From NCBI GenBank assembly GCA_037388465.1, contig JARRKE010000037.1, positions 1 to 32,406 of the forward strand: a DNA stretch of 32,406 bases, read 5' to 3'. Numbering within the stretch: position 1 is the first letter of the stretch; each line of letters begins with the position of its first letter. This document shows, piece after piece, positions 1 to 7,169 of this stretch. This DNA is from Gammaproteobacteria bacterium (lineage in GTDB: Bacteria; Pseudomonadota; Gammaproteobacteria; SpSt-1174). Below the pieces are notes generated by a model. The model had not been told where the DNA came from and did not search any database. It saw nothing but the letters and a program-made list of their open reading frames with translations. The position numbers and the translations under genes are program-made.

Positions 1-258
1 GCGCCCGCGCCGACTTCGCGCTGGAGACCTTCGGTCCCGACGCCGACAAGCTGGCCTTCCTGGTCGACGGCTACGTGGGTGGCCCCGGCATGGTGACCAC
101 CGCGCGCCGTCAGTATCCGGGCCAGTACCTGCACTACCACCGCGCCGGCCACGGTGCCGTGACCTCCCCCAGCTCCAAGCGCGGCTACACCGCCTTCGTG
201 CTGGCCAGCTTGTCGGCGTCGGGACCGAAGGTCTCCAGCGCGAAGTCGGCGCGGGCGC
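1..258. repeat. 56-bp perfect inverted repeat within cbbM (fold-back junction)
   Basis: Positions 1-56 are the exact reverse complement of 203-258, with a 146-bp unique spacer. Both arms encode the same stretch of form II RuBisCO (residues [12 protein letters not shown] and onward). The left arm could continue beyond the window start. The turn falls in the palindrome CTGGCCAG at 201-208, so the two copies are joined through about 4-5 bp of microhomology. This geometry is typical of inverted chimeras at contig ends, but a genuine inversion endpoint cannot be excluded from this window. Confidence 0.95.
3..206 (+). pseudogene. cbbM: Form II RuBisCO large subunit, internal fragment in inverted orientation
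   Basis: Read in frame from base 3, this encodes 68 residues of form II RuBisCO, from [10 protein letters not shown] through the [17 protein letters not shown] stretch and the catalytic-loop motif HRAGHGA to [12 protein letters not shown]. It has no start or stop of its own. It continues past the point where the minus-strand cbbM copy stops, so together the two copies contain more of the protein than either alone. It ends at base 206, where the sequence turns back into the opposite strand. It is best read as a displaced piece of the same gene rather than a second gene. The origin (artefact or rearrangement) is inference. Confidence 0.85.
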
Positions 259-985
259 ACATCTCGAAGTGGTCGTCGGCGGTGATGTTCAGGGAGAACA
301 GCTTGGCTTCGCCGGTCTCGTCCTGGGCGCGCTTCAGGGAGTCATACACCAGCGGCAGGGTCTTCTTGATCGGCGCGAACACCTGGTTGCCCTGGGGCTC
401 GTCGTTCTTGATGAAGTCGCCGCCCAGCCAGAACTCGTAGGCAGCCTTGGCGAAGGGCTCGGGGCGCAGGCCCAGTTTGGGCTTGATGATGGTGCCGGAA
501 ATATAACCGCCATTTTCGACCGGACGGCCCAGGATGCGCCACAGGTCGGAGATGTCCTTGGCCGGACCGTCGAACATCTGGATGGCGCGCTCGGGCACGT
601 AGAAGTCGATCATCTTGGCGTATTCCACGTCGCCCATGCCCTGGTTGTTGCCGATGGTCAGGGTCAGGAACGACACCATCATGAAACGGCCGTCGGTGAC
701 GTTGCGATCGAACAGCTCCAGCGGATAAGCGATGCGCATATCCTCCTTGGCCGGGTCGATGTGATACACCAGCGCGTCCACGCCCTTGGTGAAGTCGTCG
801 GTGGTGCTGACCTCGACGTTGGTGCCGGTGGAGGATTCGGCCGCGAAGTGGGCCGCGGTGGCGAGGTAGTCGTAACCCGCCTTGGGCTTCATGGTGTAGG
901 CCACCAGGATGTGCTTGCCGCCGGCGATGAGTTCGGCTTCCGTGAGATCGAGATTCGCGTAGCGGCTGGATTGATCGTTTGCCAT
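185..985 (-). CDS. cbbM: Form II ribulose-1,5-bisphosphate carboxylase/oxygenase, 5' part (truncated by inversion)
   Basis: CbbM fixes CO2 onto ribulose-1,5-bisphosphate in the Calvin cycle; form II enzymes are homo-oligomers without small subunits. The ATG at 985 is preceded by GGAG about 8 bases upstream. Residues 1-260 match form II RuBisCO closely: the catalytic lysine is in KPKLGLRP (K168), and the carbamylated lysine and metal ligands are in [10 protein letters not shown] (K193, D195, E196). The family is about 460 residues long. Here homology stops after DADKLA at about position 203, and five unrelated residues lead to a TAG at 185-187. The C-terminal half, including loop 6, is missing from this strand. 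It is divergent from cbbR, the usual cbb arrangement. As written the gene could not make an active enzyme, but the break is probably not biological. Confidence 0.93.
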   Translation of the reverse strand: MANDQSSRYANLDLTEAELIAGGKHILVAYTMKPKAGYDYLATAAHFAAESSTGTNVEVSTTDDFTKGVDALVYHIDPAKEDMRIAYPLELFDRNVTDGRFMMVSFLTLTIGNNQGMGDVEYAKMIDFYVPERAIQMFDGPAKDISDLWRILGRPVENGGYISGTIIKPKLGLRPEPFAKAAYEFWLGGDFIKNDEPQGNQVFAPIKKTLPLVYDSLKRAQDETGEAKLFSLNITADDHFEMCARADFALETFGPDADKLASTKAV

Positions 986-1047
986 GTTGCTTCTCCGAAT
1001 GTAATGACTGGGCGCCAGGAGCGCCTGGTTGTCTGAATTCGGAAGGC

Positions 1048-1100
1048 ACTATAAATCCTATGGTCTATAAGATATATTCAATATTTATTAGACAACGTCA
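1048..1100. promoter_or_regulatory. cbbM-cbbR divergent control region with phased LysR-type half-sites
   Basis: The intergenic region is very AT-rich compared with its surroundings. CbbR proteins bind TNA-N7-TNA motifs. Here TNA triplets recur every 10 bp: TAA at 1068, TCA at 1078, TTA at 1088 and TCA at 1098, giving three overlapping TNA-N7-TNA sites on one helical face. A -10-like TATAGT for cbbM lies on the minus strand at 1048-1053, with no good -35, as expected of an activator-dependent promoter. The triplets are seen directly; CbbR binding is inferred. Confidence 0.55.
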
Positions 1101-1111
1101 AAGTATTTCTG

Positions 1112-2014
1112 ATGATTAAGCCGACCCTGCGTCAGCTCGAAATCCTCGAGGCGGTGGAGCGCTGCGGCAGCTTCTCCCGCGCCAGCACCGAGGTCCACCT
1201 CACCCAGCCTGCTGTCTCCATGCAAATCAAGCAGTTGGAGGAGGCGCTCGGAATGCCTCTGTTCGAGCACATCGGCAAGCGCATCGTGCTGACCGAGGCC
1301 GGACGGGAGACCCTGGGCACCGCTCAGGCCATCGGCCGTGAGCTGGCCAACCTGGAACAGACGCTCGCCGACCTGCAGGGGCTGAAGGGTGGCGCCCTGA
1401 CGGTCTCGGCGGCCAGTACCGCGAGCGTTTTCGCGGCCCGGATGATGGCGCTGTTCCGGGCCCAGTATCCGGATGTGCAGCTCAGCCTCAATGTGGTCAA
1501 CCGCGAGACCCTGCTGCGCCACCTCAGCGAGAACAGCGTCGACCTGGTGCTCATGGGGACGCCCCCGGAAGGGCTGCACCTGAGCGCCCGGCCCGTCATG
1601 GACAACCCCCTGGTGGTCATCGCCGCCACCAGCCACTCGCTGGCGGGCGTCAGCGACATCCCGCTCACCCGCCTGCTCGAGGAGCCGATGGTCGGCCGCG
1701 AGCAGGGCTCCGGCACGCGCAGCGCGATGGAAAACTTCTTTGCCGAGCACGGCCTGCATTTCCAGGCGGCCATGGAAATGAACAAGAACGAGGCGATCAA
1801 GCAGGCAGTGGAGGCAGGTCTGGGCGTAGGGGTGGTGTCTTTGCACACCATCCAGGCGGAACTGGCGTCCGGGCAACTGTGCGTGCTGGACGTCAAGGGC
1901 TTCCCGCTGAAGCGGCAGTGGTATCTGGTGCAGAGGGAAGGCAAGCGCCTCAGTCCGGCGGCGCAGGCGTTCGTGCAGCTGGTGTTGAAGGAGGCTACCC
2001 GGGAATCGCGCTAG
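1112..2014 (+). CDS. cbbR: LysR-type regulator of CO2 fixation, CbbR
   Basis: This 300-residue protein has full LysR-family length. The N-terminal winged helix-turn-helix covers about residues 1-65, with the CbbR-like stretches TLRQLEILEAV and HLTQPAVSMQIKQLEE. A substrate-binding effector domain follows from about residue 92 to 295. CbbR activates Calvin-cycle operons in response to metabolites such as RuBP, PEP or NADPH. The assignment rests on the sequence and on divergence from cbbM, 126 bp away. The ATG at 1112 has no clear Shine-Dalgarno sequence, but it places the HTH at the usual distance from the N-terminus. The gene ends in TAG at 2012-2014, and the following 218 bp hold no gene. 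Confidence 0.9.
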   Translation: MIKPTLRQLEILEAVERCGSFSRASTEVHLTQPAVSMQIKQLEEALGMPLFEHIGKRIVLTEAGRETLGTAQAIGRELANLEQTLADLQGLKGGALTVSAASTASVFAARMMALFRAQYPDVQLSLNVVNRETLLRHLSENSVDLVLMGTPPEGLHLSARPVMDNPLVVIAATSHSLAGVSDIPLTRLLEEPMVGREQGSGTRSAMENFFAEHGLHFQAAMEMNKNEAIKQAVEAGLGVGVVSLHTIQAELASGQLCVLDVKGFPLKRQWYLVQREGKRLSPAAQAFVQLVLKEATRESR

Positions 2015-2232
2015 CGTGACCGGCTCGAAGTGCCGGAATGCCCGGTGCCCCCTAGACACCCGCGCCGGACTGTGTCCAGGTATTTGATTGCTTAATTCAT
2101 CACGGCTGCTCGATCCATCGGGATATCCGATTTCAGTATCCGTAATTTCCCGTTTCCCATGTTTGTGTATCTGCGCAACGATTCATCCGCGCCGCATGGC
2201 GTTTATATCCATAGAACACTGGCGGAGACGAT

Positions 2233-2973
2233 ATGAATCTGAATAACGCTTTGGCCGATCAGCGGGTATTGGTTGTGGGCGGCAGCTCGGGCATGGGGTT
2301 GGCGCTTGCGGAACAACTGCTGGCCGACGGTGCGGAAGTGACGATTGCAGGGCGATCGGAAAGGCGCCTGTCCGACGTGCGGCAGCGACTCTCGAACCCC
2401 GAACATTTGCAGACGATTGCAGCCGATGTCACGCGGGAAGGCGATGTCGTACAGCTGTTTAAAACGACGGGCCCGCTGGATCATGTCGTGACGACCGCGG
2501 CGGACATCGCCGGTGCCTATGAGTTGCTGCCGTCGTTGGAGATGTCCGCGATACAGCGCGTGATCGATTCCAAGCTGATAGGGCCGTTGCTGCTCGCCAA
2601 GCATGGCGCGCCGGTACTCAAGTCCGGCGGCTCGATCACCTTTACGTCCGGCATCGCGGCCTACCGGCCCGCGCCGCGCGGGGCGGCCGTTGCCGCCGTC
2701 AACGGGGCATTGGCTTCTTTGGCCTACGCGCTCGCTGTCGAACTCGGTCCGCTGCGCGTCAATGTGCTCTCCCCCGGATGGGTGGATACACCGATCTGGA
2801 CGCATGTTGCCGGCGACGCCAAGGCGGCGACGCTGGCGGGTATGGCGGAACGACTGCCGGTGGGACGGATTGGACGACCGGGCGATGTGGCGCAAGCGAT
2901 CAAAAGCCTGATGCTTAACGGTTACATCACAGGGACAGTGCTTCATGTCGACGGCGGTCAGCGACTGGTGTAA
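2233..2973 (+). CDS. Short-chain dehydrogenase/reductase-like protein lacking the catalytic Tyr and Lys
   Basis: This 246-residue Rossmann-fold protein has classical SDR length. The cofactor motif GGSSGMG is at residues 16-22, and R41 in AGRSERR suggests NADP(H) preference. The beta-strand serine is S139 in FTSG, and PGWVDTPIW at 181-189 and VDGGQRLV at the end are typical SDR motifs. The expected YxxxK active site is absent: the aligned positions in VAAVNGAL are V153 and N157. The substrate is unknown, and it may be a divergent reductase or a binding protein. A GGAG lies about 9 bp before the ATG. The last 47 bp overlap the 3' end of the convergent LysR gene. Confidence 0.85.
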   Translation: MNLNNALADQRVLVVGGSSGMGLALAEQLLADGAEVTIAGRSERRLSDVRQRLSNPEHLQTIAADVTREGDVVQLFKTTGPLDHVVTTAADIAGAYELLPSLEMSAIQRVIDSKLIGPLLLAKHGAPVLKSGGSITFTSGIAAYRPAPRGAAVAAVNGALASLAYALAVELGPLRVNVLSPGWVDTPIWTHVAGDAKAATLAGMAERLPVGRIGRPGDVAQAIKSLMLNGYITGTVLHVDGGQRLV

Positions 2974-3865
2974 CGGCGTCCAGGTCGTGCTGTGCCAACG
3001 CGATAAAAAGCGCCAGGGCAGGGTGCTGAACATCCGATTCACGCCACAGCATGGTGATGGGGACCGACGCATGATCCCCCGCCCAGGACAGGGCGATCAC
3101 CCGGCCGGCATCGATGGCGTCGGCTGCGGCGATATAGGGCACGAGTGCGCAACCGACACCGGCCTCCACGAGGCCATGTATTGCCGCGATGCTGCCGAGC
3201 TCCCCGGCGATGCGTGGTCTGCTGCCCCCGTTTGCCGGAAAAGCCTGTTCGAACAAGCGCCGATAAACGCAGCCGGGCTCCGTTACCAGAAACGGCGTCC
3301 GCTTCAGGTCATCCGGCCCGACCGGTTTTCCGCCCGCAAGCGGGTGATCGGGCGGGACGATGGTCACCAGCGCTTCCCGGGCGACCTGTGCACTTTGCAG
3401 GTTCGGTTCGCCTGCCGAACTTCCCAGGATAAAACAAACATCCATATCCCCGGTCTTGACGGCGTTGCGTAACGCGGCGCTGTTTGCGGACCTCACTGAA
3501 ACATCCACCTCGGGATATTGCGAACAGAAGTCCGCGATCAACGCAGGCAGGCGGGTGGCGCATATCGTTTCCAATCCACCGACGGTGAGACGGCCTGCAA
3601 CCGTTTGACCGGCTTCGGCGACGGCGGAACGGGCCTCCTCGGCGAAGGCGAGCAGCTTCTCGGCATAGTCGAACAGCCTGTGCCCGGCATACGTTAACTT
3701 GAGTTCACGGCGCGAACGGTCGAAAAGAGGCGTTCCGAGATCGGCCTCCAACGCCTGAATCTGTTCCGACACGCTCGATTGGGCGAGATGAACTTGCTCG
3801 GCCGCACGGGTGAAGTTCAGCGTGGTGGCAACCGCCACAAAGGTTTTGAGATGTCGAAGCTGCAT
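2927..3865 (-). CDS. LysR family transcriptional regulator
   Basis: This 312-residue regulator begins MQLRHLKTFVAVA, with an HTH over about residues 1-60 (FTRAAEQVHLAQSSVSEQI) and a LysR substrate-binding domain to about residue 295. It is not close to the CbbR earlier in the window. Its 3' end overlaps the convergent SDR-like gene by 47 bp, and its start lies 17 bp downstream of the stop of the TetR gene on the same strand, so it may be co-transcribed with that gene. The target and effector are not recognisable. It could control the SDR gene, but the usual divergent arrangement is missing, so this is only a guess. Confidence 0.88.
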   Translation of the reverse strand: MQLRHLKTFVAVATTLNFTRAAEQVHLAQSSVSEQIQALEADLGTPLFDRSRRELKLTYAGHRLFDYAEKLLAFAEEARSAVAEAGQTVAGRLTVGGLETICATRLPALIADFCSQYPEVDVSVRSANSAALRNAVKTGDMDVCFILGSSAGEPNLQSAQVAREALVTIVPPDHPLAGGKPVGPDDLKRTPFLVTEPGCVYRRLFEQAFPANGGSRPRIAGELGSIAAIHGLVEAGVGCALVPYIAAADAIDAGRVIALSWAGDHASVPITMLWRESDVQHPALALFIALAQHDLDAVTPVADRRRHEALSL

Positions 3866-3882
3866 GGCCTGTCGGCGTATGG

Positions 3883-4464
3883 TTAATCGAGAACGCTCAG
3901 CAACTGGGTCACGATGGCTTGTGCGCGTTTCTGCGTGGGCGCGGTACCGGTCAGTACCCGCAGGCCCCAGAGGGTGGTCATCAGAAAGGCTGCCAGCGCG
4001 GCCGGGTCCTTGTCGGGTGCAAGTTCCCCTTTTGCCTGGGCGGCCTCCAGGGAGTCGCGGAACAGTCCCTCGATTGTGCCGAGATGACGGTTCACCCGTT
4101 CCTGCACGGCCGGATTCTGGCGTGACAGCTCCAGCACGGTATTGACCAGCAGGCAGCTGCGCCGGGCTCCGGGGTGCTCGACTTCCTCGGCCAACTGCCG
4201 GAAGTAGCCGCGGAGGCCCGCCAATGGCGAGGCGGCTTCGGCCAGGGCCTTTTTAACCCTGGCCGCGCTCTGCGTCGCGTAATGGTCGAGACTGGCGAGG
4301 AACAGGCCTTCCTTGGACTGGAAGGCGGCGTACAGGCTGCCCGGTTTGAGGTGTGTCGCCTCGACCAGGTCGGCCATACTGGTAGCGCAATAACCCTGAT
4401 CCCAGAAGGCCTGCATTGCCTTTTCCAGGACTTCGCTGCGTTCGAATTGAGCGGGTCTGGCCAT
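3883..4464 (-). CDS. TetR/AcrR family repressor
   Basis: This 193-residue protein has an N-terminal HTH in about residues 7-55 (LEKAMQAFWDQGYCATSMADL and SLYAAFQSKEGLF), typical of TetR repressors. The alpha-helical C-terminal part contains ARRSCLLVNTVLEL, a pattern common in TetR proteins that sense reactive electrophiles or quinones. It is divergent from a peroxiredoxin-like gene, with three 16-bp palindromes between them, so it probably represses itself and that gene. C125 of RRSCLL is a candidate sensing residue, which is inference. A GGAG lies just upstream of the ATG at 4464. Confidence 0.9.
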   Translation of the reverse strand: MARPAQFERSEVLEKAMQAFWDQGYCATSMADLVEATHLKPGSLYAAFQSKEGLFLASLDHYATQSAARVKKALAEAASPLAGLRGYFRQLAEEVEHPGARRSCLLVNTVLELSRQNPAVQERVNRHLGTIEGLFRDSLEAAQAKGELAPDKDPAALAAFLMTTLWGLRVLTGTAPTQKRAQAIVTQLLSVLD

Positions 4465-4497
4465 GAAATCTCCTCGCTGTTCGATCTAGTATATGGT

Positions 4498-4570
4498 TTT
4501 TGAGCGATTGCTCAAAATAATTCTTGAACGATCATTCCAGGTGATCCAGTATTATTGAGTGTTCGTTCAA
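4498..4570. promoter_or_regulatory. Three tandem 16-bp operator-like palindromes (TetR site array)
   Basis: Three related imperfect palindromes lie between the divergent genes: TTGAGCGATTGCTCAA at 4500-4515, TTGAACGATCATTCCA at 4524-4539 and TTGAGTGTTCGTTCAA at 4555-4570. They share the pattern TTGARYGNTYRYTCAA, with one mismatch in the middle copy. The first extends to 8-bp arms (4498-4517). Starts are 24 and 31 bp apart. Size and symmetry fit TetR-family operators, and the third copy ends 21 bp before the peroxiredoxin ATG, where a bound repressor would block transcription. Confidence 0.7.
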
Positions 4571-4591
4571 TTACTAACGGGAGCAAGAGCG

Positions 4592-5239
4592 ATGGGTAAT
4601 CTGAAAAACGAGATCGATGCCTATAACACGGCTAAAAAGGAACGGCTGCCGGCCGAGATCCTGGCGGTCATGGACCAGGCAACAGAGGACCTGAAGGCCT
4701 CGGGTATTGAGGACCGCGCGTTGAGGGCGGGCGATACCATGCCCGACTTCGAGCTGCCCAACCAGCACGGTAAGGTACGGCGGATGTGGGACTTTCTGGT
4801 CGAATCGCCGGTCGTGCTGAACGTTTACCGGGGCGGCTGGTGTCCCTACTGCAACATGGAAATGAAGGCCCTGCACGATGCGTTGCCGGAGATCGAGGCG
4901 CATGGTGCGCGCCTGGTCGGCATGGCGCCGGAAACGCCTGACCATGCTGCTGCCACCGCTGAGCGGTACGACATCGCGATCGACATCCTGAGCGATGCGG
5001 GCAACCAGGTCGCCGAACGATTGGGGCTGGTGTTCGAAATTCCCCAGGCCCTGCGTCCCATATATGAAAAGATCGGTGCCGATATTCAAGCCTACAACGG
5101 CGACGACAGCTTCAAGCTGCCCGTCCCCGCAACCTACATCATCGGCCAGGACGGGAAGGTTATTTACGATTTCGTCAACGCGGATTACACCCAGCGTCTG
5201 GAACCCGCTGATATCGTTGCAAGGCTCGCCGTGCGCTGA
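4592..5239 (+). CDS. Peroxiredoxin-like (AhpC/TSA) family protein
   Basis: This 215-residue thioredoxin-fold protein carries AGDTMPDFELPNQHG (about 47-60) followed by VYRGGWCPYCNMEMKAL, with C84 and C87 in a CPYC redox centre. It belongs to the peroxiredoxin-like group with a CxxC instead of the TxxC of true AhpC, so it may reduce peroxides or disulfides; the substrate is unknown. The ATG at 4592 is chosen over the GTG at 4559 because GGGAG lies 8-9 bp before it and the GTG lies inside an operator-like palindrome. It is divergent from, and probably repressed by, the TetR gene. A strong terminator follows 36 bp after the stop. Confidence 0.88.
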   Translation: MGNLKNEIDAYNTAKKERLPAEILAVMDQATEDLKASGIEDRALRAGDTMPDFELPNQHGKVRRMWDFLVESPVVLNVYRGGWCPYCNMEMKALHDALPEIEAHGARLVGMAPETPDHAAATAERYDIAIDILSDAGNQVAERLGLVFEIPQALRPIYEKIGADIQAYNGDDSFKLPVPATYIIGQDGKVIYDFVNADYTQRLEPADIVARLAVR

Positions 5240-5275
5240 AGCGCGGCAACAGGGACTACCCCGGCGAAGATGAAG

Positions 5276-5304
5276 AAGCGTCCTGTCTGGCAGGGCGCTT
5301 TTTC
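5276..5304 (+). terminator. Intrinsic terminator after peroxiredoxin-like gene
   Basis: AAGCGTCCTG (5276-5285) pairs with CAGGGCGCTT (5291-5300) through one G:U pair, giving a 10-bp stem with the loop TCTGG and a T run after it. On the minus strand the same stem is followed by CTTCTTC, so it may also weakly end the leftward operon that stops at 5324. Confidence 0.85.
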
Positions 5305-5323
5305 GTTTCTGCATAGGGGATAT

Positions 5324-5701
5324 TCATGCGGCCTGACCAAACAAGCCTTGGCGCAAAAAGGCCTTGAAGCGCTTCATCGCCGGTTTGGGGATTGCGTCCT
5401 CGGCATGCAGACGCAGCTGGTGAATGGTCTCGAGTACCGTGGCGTCGGGCTGCAGGCGCGCAGTCTCGACGATGCGGTGCACGGAGGCGTCGAACAGATG
5501 GGCACGCCTGTGTTTGACCGCATCGTAAACGGCCATGCCCGCGGCTTTTTCGGCGGGCGACATCTTGCACTTGTTGTCGAGAACCTTCAGCGCGACGGCG
5601 GTGATGCAGTCAACCTGTTCGGGGCTGAAGTCAGCATTGTTCGCCCATAACGTGGCCGGGTGCAGGCCGGAGGTGATGAACCGTGATGCGGAGGCAGGCA
5701 T
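5324..5701 (-). CDS. Hypothetical protein, last gene of a nif-linked Fe-S operon
   Basis: This 125-residue protein is not recognised as a named family. It starts MPASASRFITSG, lacks a signal peptide or membrane segment, is rich in helix-forming residues and has basic patches (KHRRAHLFDASVHR and PKPAMKRFKAFLR). Two cysteines, C32 and C45, lie in a region of the form FSPEQVDCITAVALKVLDNKC. The ATG at 5701 lies 8 bp after the stop of the BolA gene. Co-transcription with bolA, grx and the rhodanese-ankyrin gene suggests a role in Fe-S or sulfur handling for nitrogenase, by context only. Confidence 0.75.
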   Translation of the reverse strand: MPASASRFITSGLHPATLWANNADFSPEQVDCITAVALKVLDNKCKMSPAEKAAGMAVYDAVKHRRAHLFDASVHRIVETARLQPDATVLETIHQLRLHAEDAIPKPAMKRFKAFLRQGLFGQAA

Positions 5702-5709
5702 GTTGTCCG

Positions 5710-5970
5710 TCAGAGCCGGATCTGTACCAGGCCGCTCTGCGCCGACTGTTCGGCCGGGGTGCGGGCCTTCACGGACAGGGCATGCAATTTCCCGCTGGCC
5801 AGTTCCTCGTTGAACAGGGCCAGGATAGGGCGTTGGCGTTCCAGGGTGTTTTTGCCGGCGAAGTCTTCGCTGATGACGTACAGCTCGAAGCTGCAGTCCT
5901 CGCCCGCCACGTCGATGACGGCGCCCGGATGCAATGCGCCGACCCGCGCGATGATTTCGTCTTCGGTCAT
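5710..5970 (-). CDS. BolA/IbaG family protein
   Basis: This 86-residue protein matches the BolA fold: MTEDEIIARV, the loop GEDCSFELYVISEDFAGK, then LERQRPILALFNEEL and the conserved LHALSVKARTPAE. BolA proteins form [2Fe-2S]-bridged heterodimers with CGFS glutaredoxins. Here the gene lies 41 bp downstream of exactly such a glutaredoxin. H63 in LHALS is the conserved histidine ligand; C26 sits in the variable loop, where other BolA proteins carry the second ligand. The TPAE-containing tail resembles IbaG more than BolA proper. It is probably dedicated to the nif operon, since it lies in a transcription unit headed by a NifA/sigma-54 promoter. Confidence 0.9.
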   Translation of the reverse strand: MTEDEIIARVGALHPGAVIDVAGEDCSFELYVISEDFAGKNTLERQRPILALFNEELASGKLHALSVKARTPAEQSAQSGLVQIRL

Positions 5971-6011
5971 GGTCTGATTTCCGTCCTGTCGGTTCCGGGC
6001 GCCGTTGGCGT

Positions 6012-6326
6012 TCAGGCGGTGGCGGCCTGCAGCATCGGCACCAGTTCGCCGCTCGCCAGCAGTTCCTCGACGATGTCGCTGCCGCCGACGATCTCGCCGT
6101 TGATGAACAGCTGCGGGTAGGTCGGCCAGTTGGATACAGCGGGCAGTTTTTCGGCAATGAACGGGGCCTGCAGGATGTCCACGTAGGCGAAGTCGATGCC
6201 GGTGGAGCGCAGCGCGGCCGCCGCCTTGGCCGAGAAGCCGCAGCGCGGTTCGGCGGGCGTGCCCTTCATGTACAGGATGATGGGGTTTTCCGCCAACTGC
6301 ATTTTGATCTTCTCTTCGGTATTCAT
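6012..6326 (-). CDS. Monothiol CGFS glutaredoxin, nif-linked
   Basis: This 104-residue single-domain glutaredoxin starts MNTEEKIKMQLAENP and carries KGTPAEPRCGFS with active-site C29-G-F-S32, the GSH-binding K21, WPTYPQLFINGE with its cis-proline and GGSDIVEEL. This is the Grx4/Grx5 class that carries glutathione-bound [2Fe-2S] clusters rather than reducing disulfides. Azotobacter carries a comparable nif-linked grx gene (grx5nif) near rhdN. Here it lies between the rhodanese-ankyrin gene and bolA on one leftward transcript. GAGGA precedes the ATG at 6326 by about 5 bp. No symbol is given, because the housekeeping grxD may lie elsewhere in the genome. Confidence 0.93.
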   Translation of the reverse strand: MNTEEKIKMQLAENPIILYMKGTPAEPRCGFSAKAAAALRSTGIDFAYVDILQAPFIAEKLPAVSNWPTYPQLFINGEIVGGSDIVEELLASGELVPMLQAATA

Positions 6327-6357
6327 GTCGCGTTCCTCATGTATTGCATTGCGTTGA

Positions 6358-7119
6358 TCAGGCCGCCGCGTAGTGCGGGCGCAGGTATTTCAGCACCGGC
6401 AGCGTCGCGGCGCTGTCCAGGGCGTTGAAGCCGTCCAGGGTGGTCGGGTCCAGGTCGGCGCCGGCGTCCACCAGTATTTTCACGACGTCGAACTTGCCCG
6501 CCGATGCGGCGTAGATGAGGCAGGTCGCGCCGTTGACGTTCTGGTTGTCGAGATGAGTGCCGTGCCCGATCAGTGCGTGGATCAGACCGGTGTTCGCGCT
6601 GAAGCAGGCGAACCACAGGGCGTTGTTGCCGTCGTCGTTGACCAGGTTGGGTTCGGCCCCGGCCTGCAGCAGTTCCAGGGCGATGTCGTGGTGGCCCTGC
6701 GCGGCGGCCGTCATGAGCATGGACATGCCGTTGTCGATCAGGCTGTTCAGGTTGCCGGCGTCGAACCCGAGCGCTTCGGCCCAGCCGCTGACCCCGGCCG
6801 AAAGCTGCGCAGTCCGCTGCATCCGGAATGCCTCCCAGGCCTGCCAGCCGCCCTCCAGGTTGTACACCCGTTTGAAGCCGAGTCCGGCGAGGAAGATCGC
6901 GAGCTCACGGCTGCTGTTGCCGTGGTAGCAGTAGATCAGCACCGGCGGGTTCTGGTTGCGCTTGCGGATCAGGGCGGCGATCACCGCCTCGTCGGCGGGC
7001 TGTGCACCTTCGATATGCGCGCGGGCGAAGCTCGCCGGATCGCGCACGTCCAGGACGACGGTGTCCGGCTGGGCGAGCAGCGCCGGAACCTCGTGGGCGA
7101 GCAGGTTGTGGTAGGGCAT
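6358..7119 (-). CDS. Rhodanese-ankyrin repeat fusion protein, nif-linked
   Basis: This 253-residue protein has an N-terminal GlpE-like rhodanese domain (about residues 1-100) with the catalytic loop CYHGNSS (C64) and LDVRDPASFARAHIEGA, plus the C-terminal rhodanese signature LEGGWQAW. Ankyrin repeats follow in about residues 130-245 (MSMLMTAAAQGHHDIALELL, WFACFSANTGLIHALI, LIYAASAGKFDVVKILVDAGAD). It could carry sulfane sulfur for Fe-S cluster assembly, with the ankyrin part binding a partner. A TTG start at 7158 is rejected because it lies inside the sigma-54 promoter. The chosen ATG has no clear Shine-Dalgarno sequence. It is the first gene of the rhodanese-grx-bolA-unknown operon. Confidence 0.9.
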   Translation of the reverse strand: MPYHNLLAHEVPALLAQPDTVVLDVRDPASFARAHIEGAQPADEAVIAALIRKRNQNPPVLIYCYHGNSSRELAIFLAGLGFKRVYNLEGGWQAWEAFRMQRTAQLSAGVSGWAEALGFDAGNLNSLIDNGMSMLMTAAAQGHHDIALELLQAGAEPNLVNDDGNNALWFACFSANTGLIHALIGHGTHLDNQNVNGATCLIYAASAGKFDVVKILVDAGADLDPTTLDGFNALDSAATLPVLKYLRPHYAAA

Positions 7120-7153
7120 GGGTCGATATGCGGTTTTTGTCTTACCACGGCTT

Positions 7154-7169
7154 TGCAATCGATATGCCA
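7154..7169 (-). promoter_or_regulatory. Sigma-54 (-24/-12) promoter for the rhodanese-ankyrin operon
   Basis: The minus strand reads TGGCATATCGATTGCA, matching TGGCAY-N5-TTGCA exactly with GG and GC 10 bp apart. Transcription should start near 7143, about 24 bp before the ATG at 7119. This decides the start codon of the first gene. Confidence 0.88.

Noticed and set aside
4559-4591. Upstream GTG start for the peroxiredoxin-like gene
   Set aside because: It lies inside the third operator-like palindrome and has no ribosome binding site; the ATG at 4592 does.
7120-7158. TTG start 13 codons upstream for the rhodanese-ankyrin protein
   Set aside because: It lies inside the sigma-54 -12 element, upstream of the predicted transcription start near 7143.
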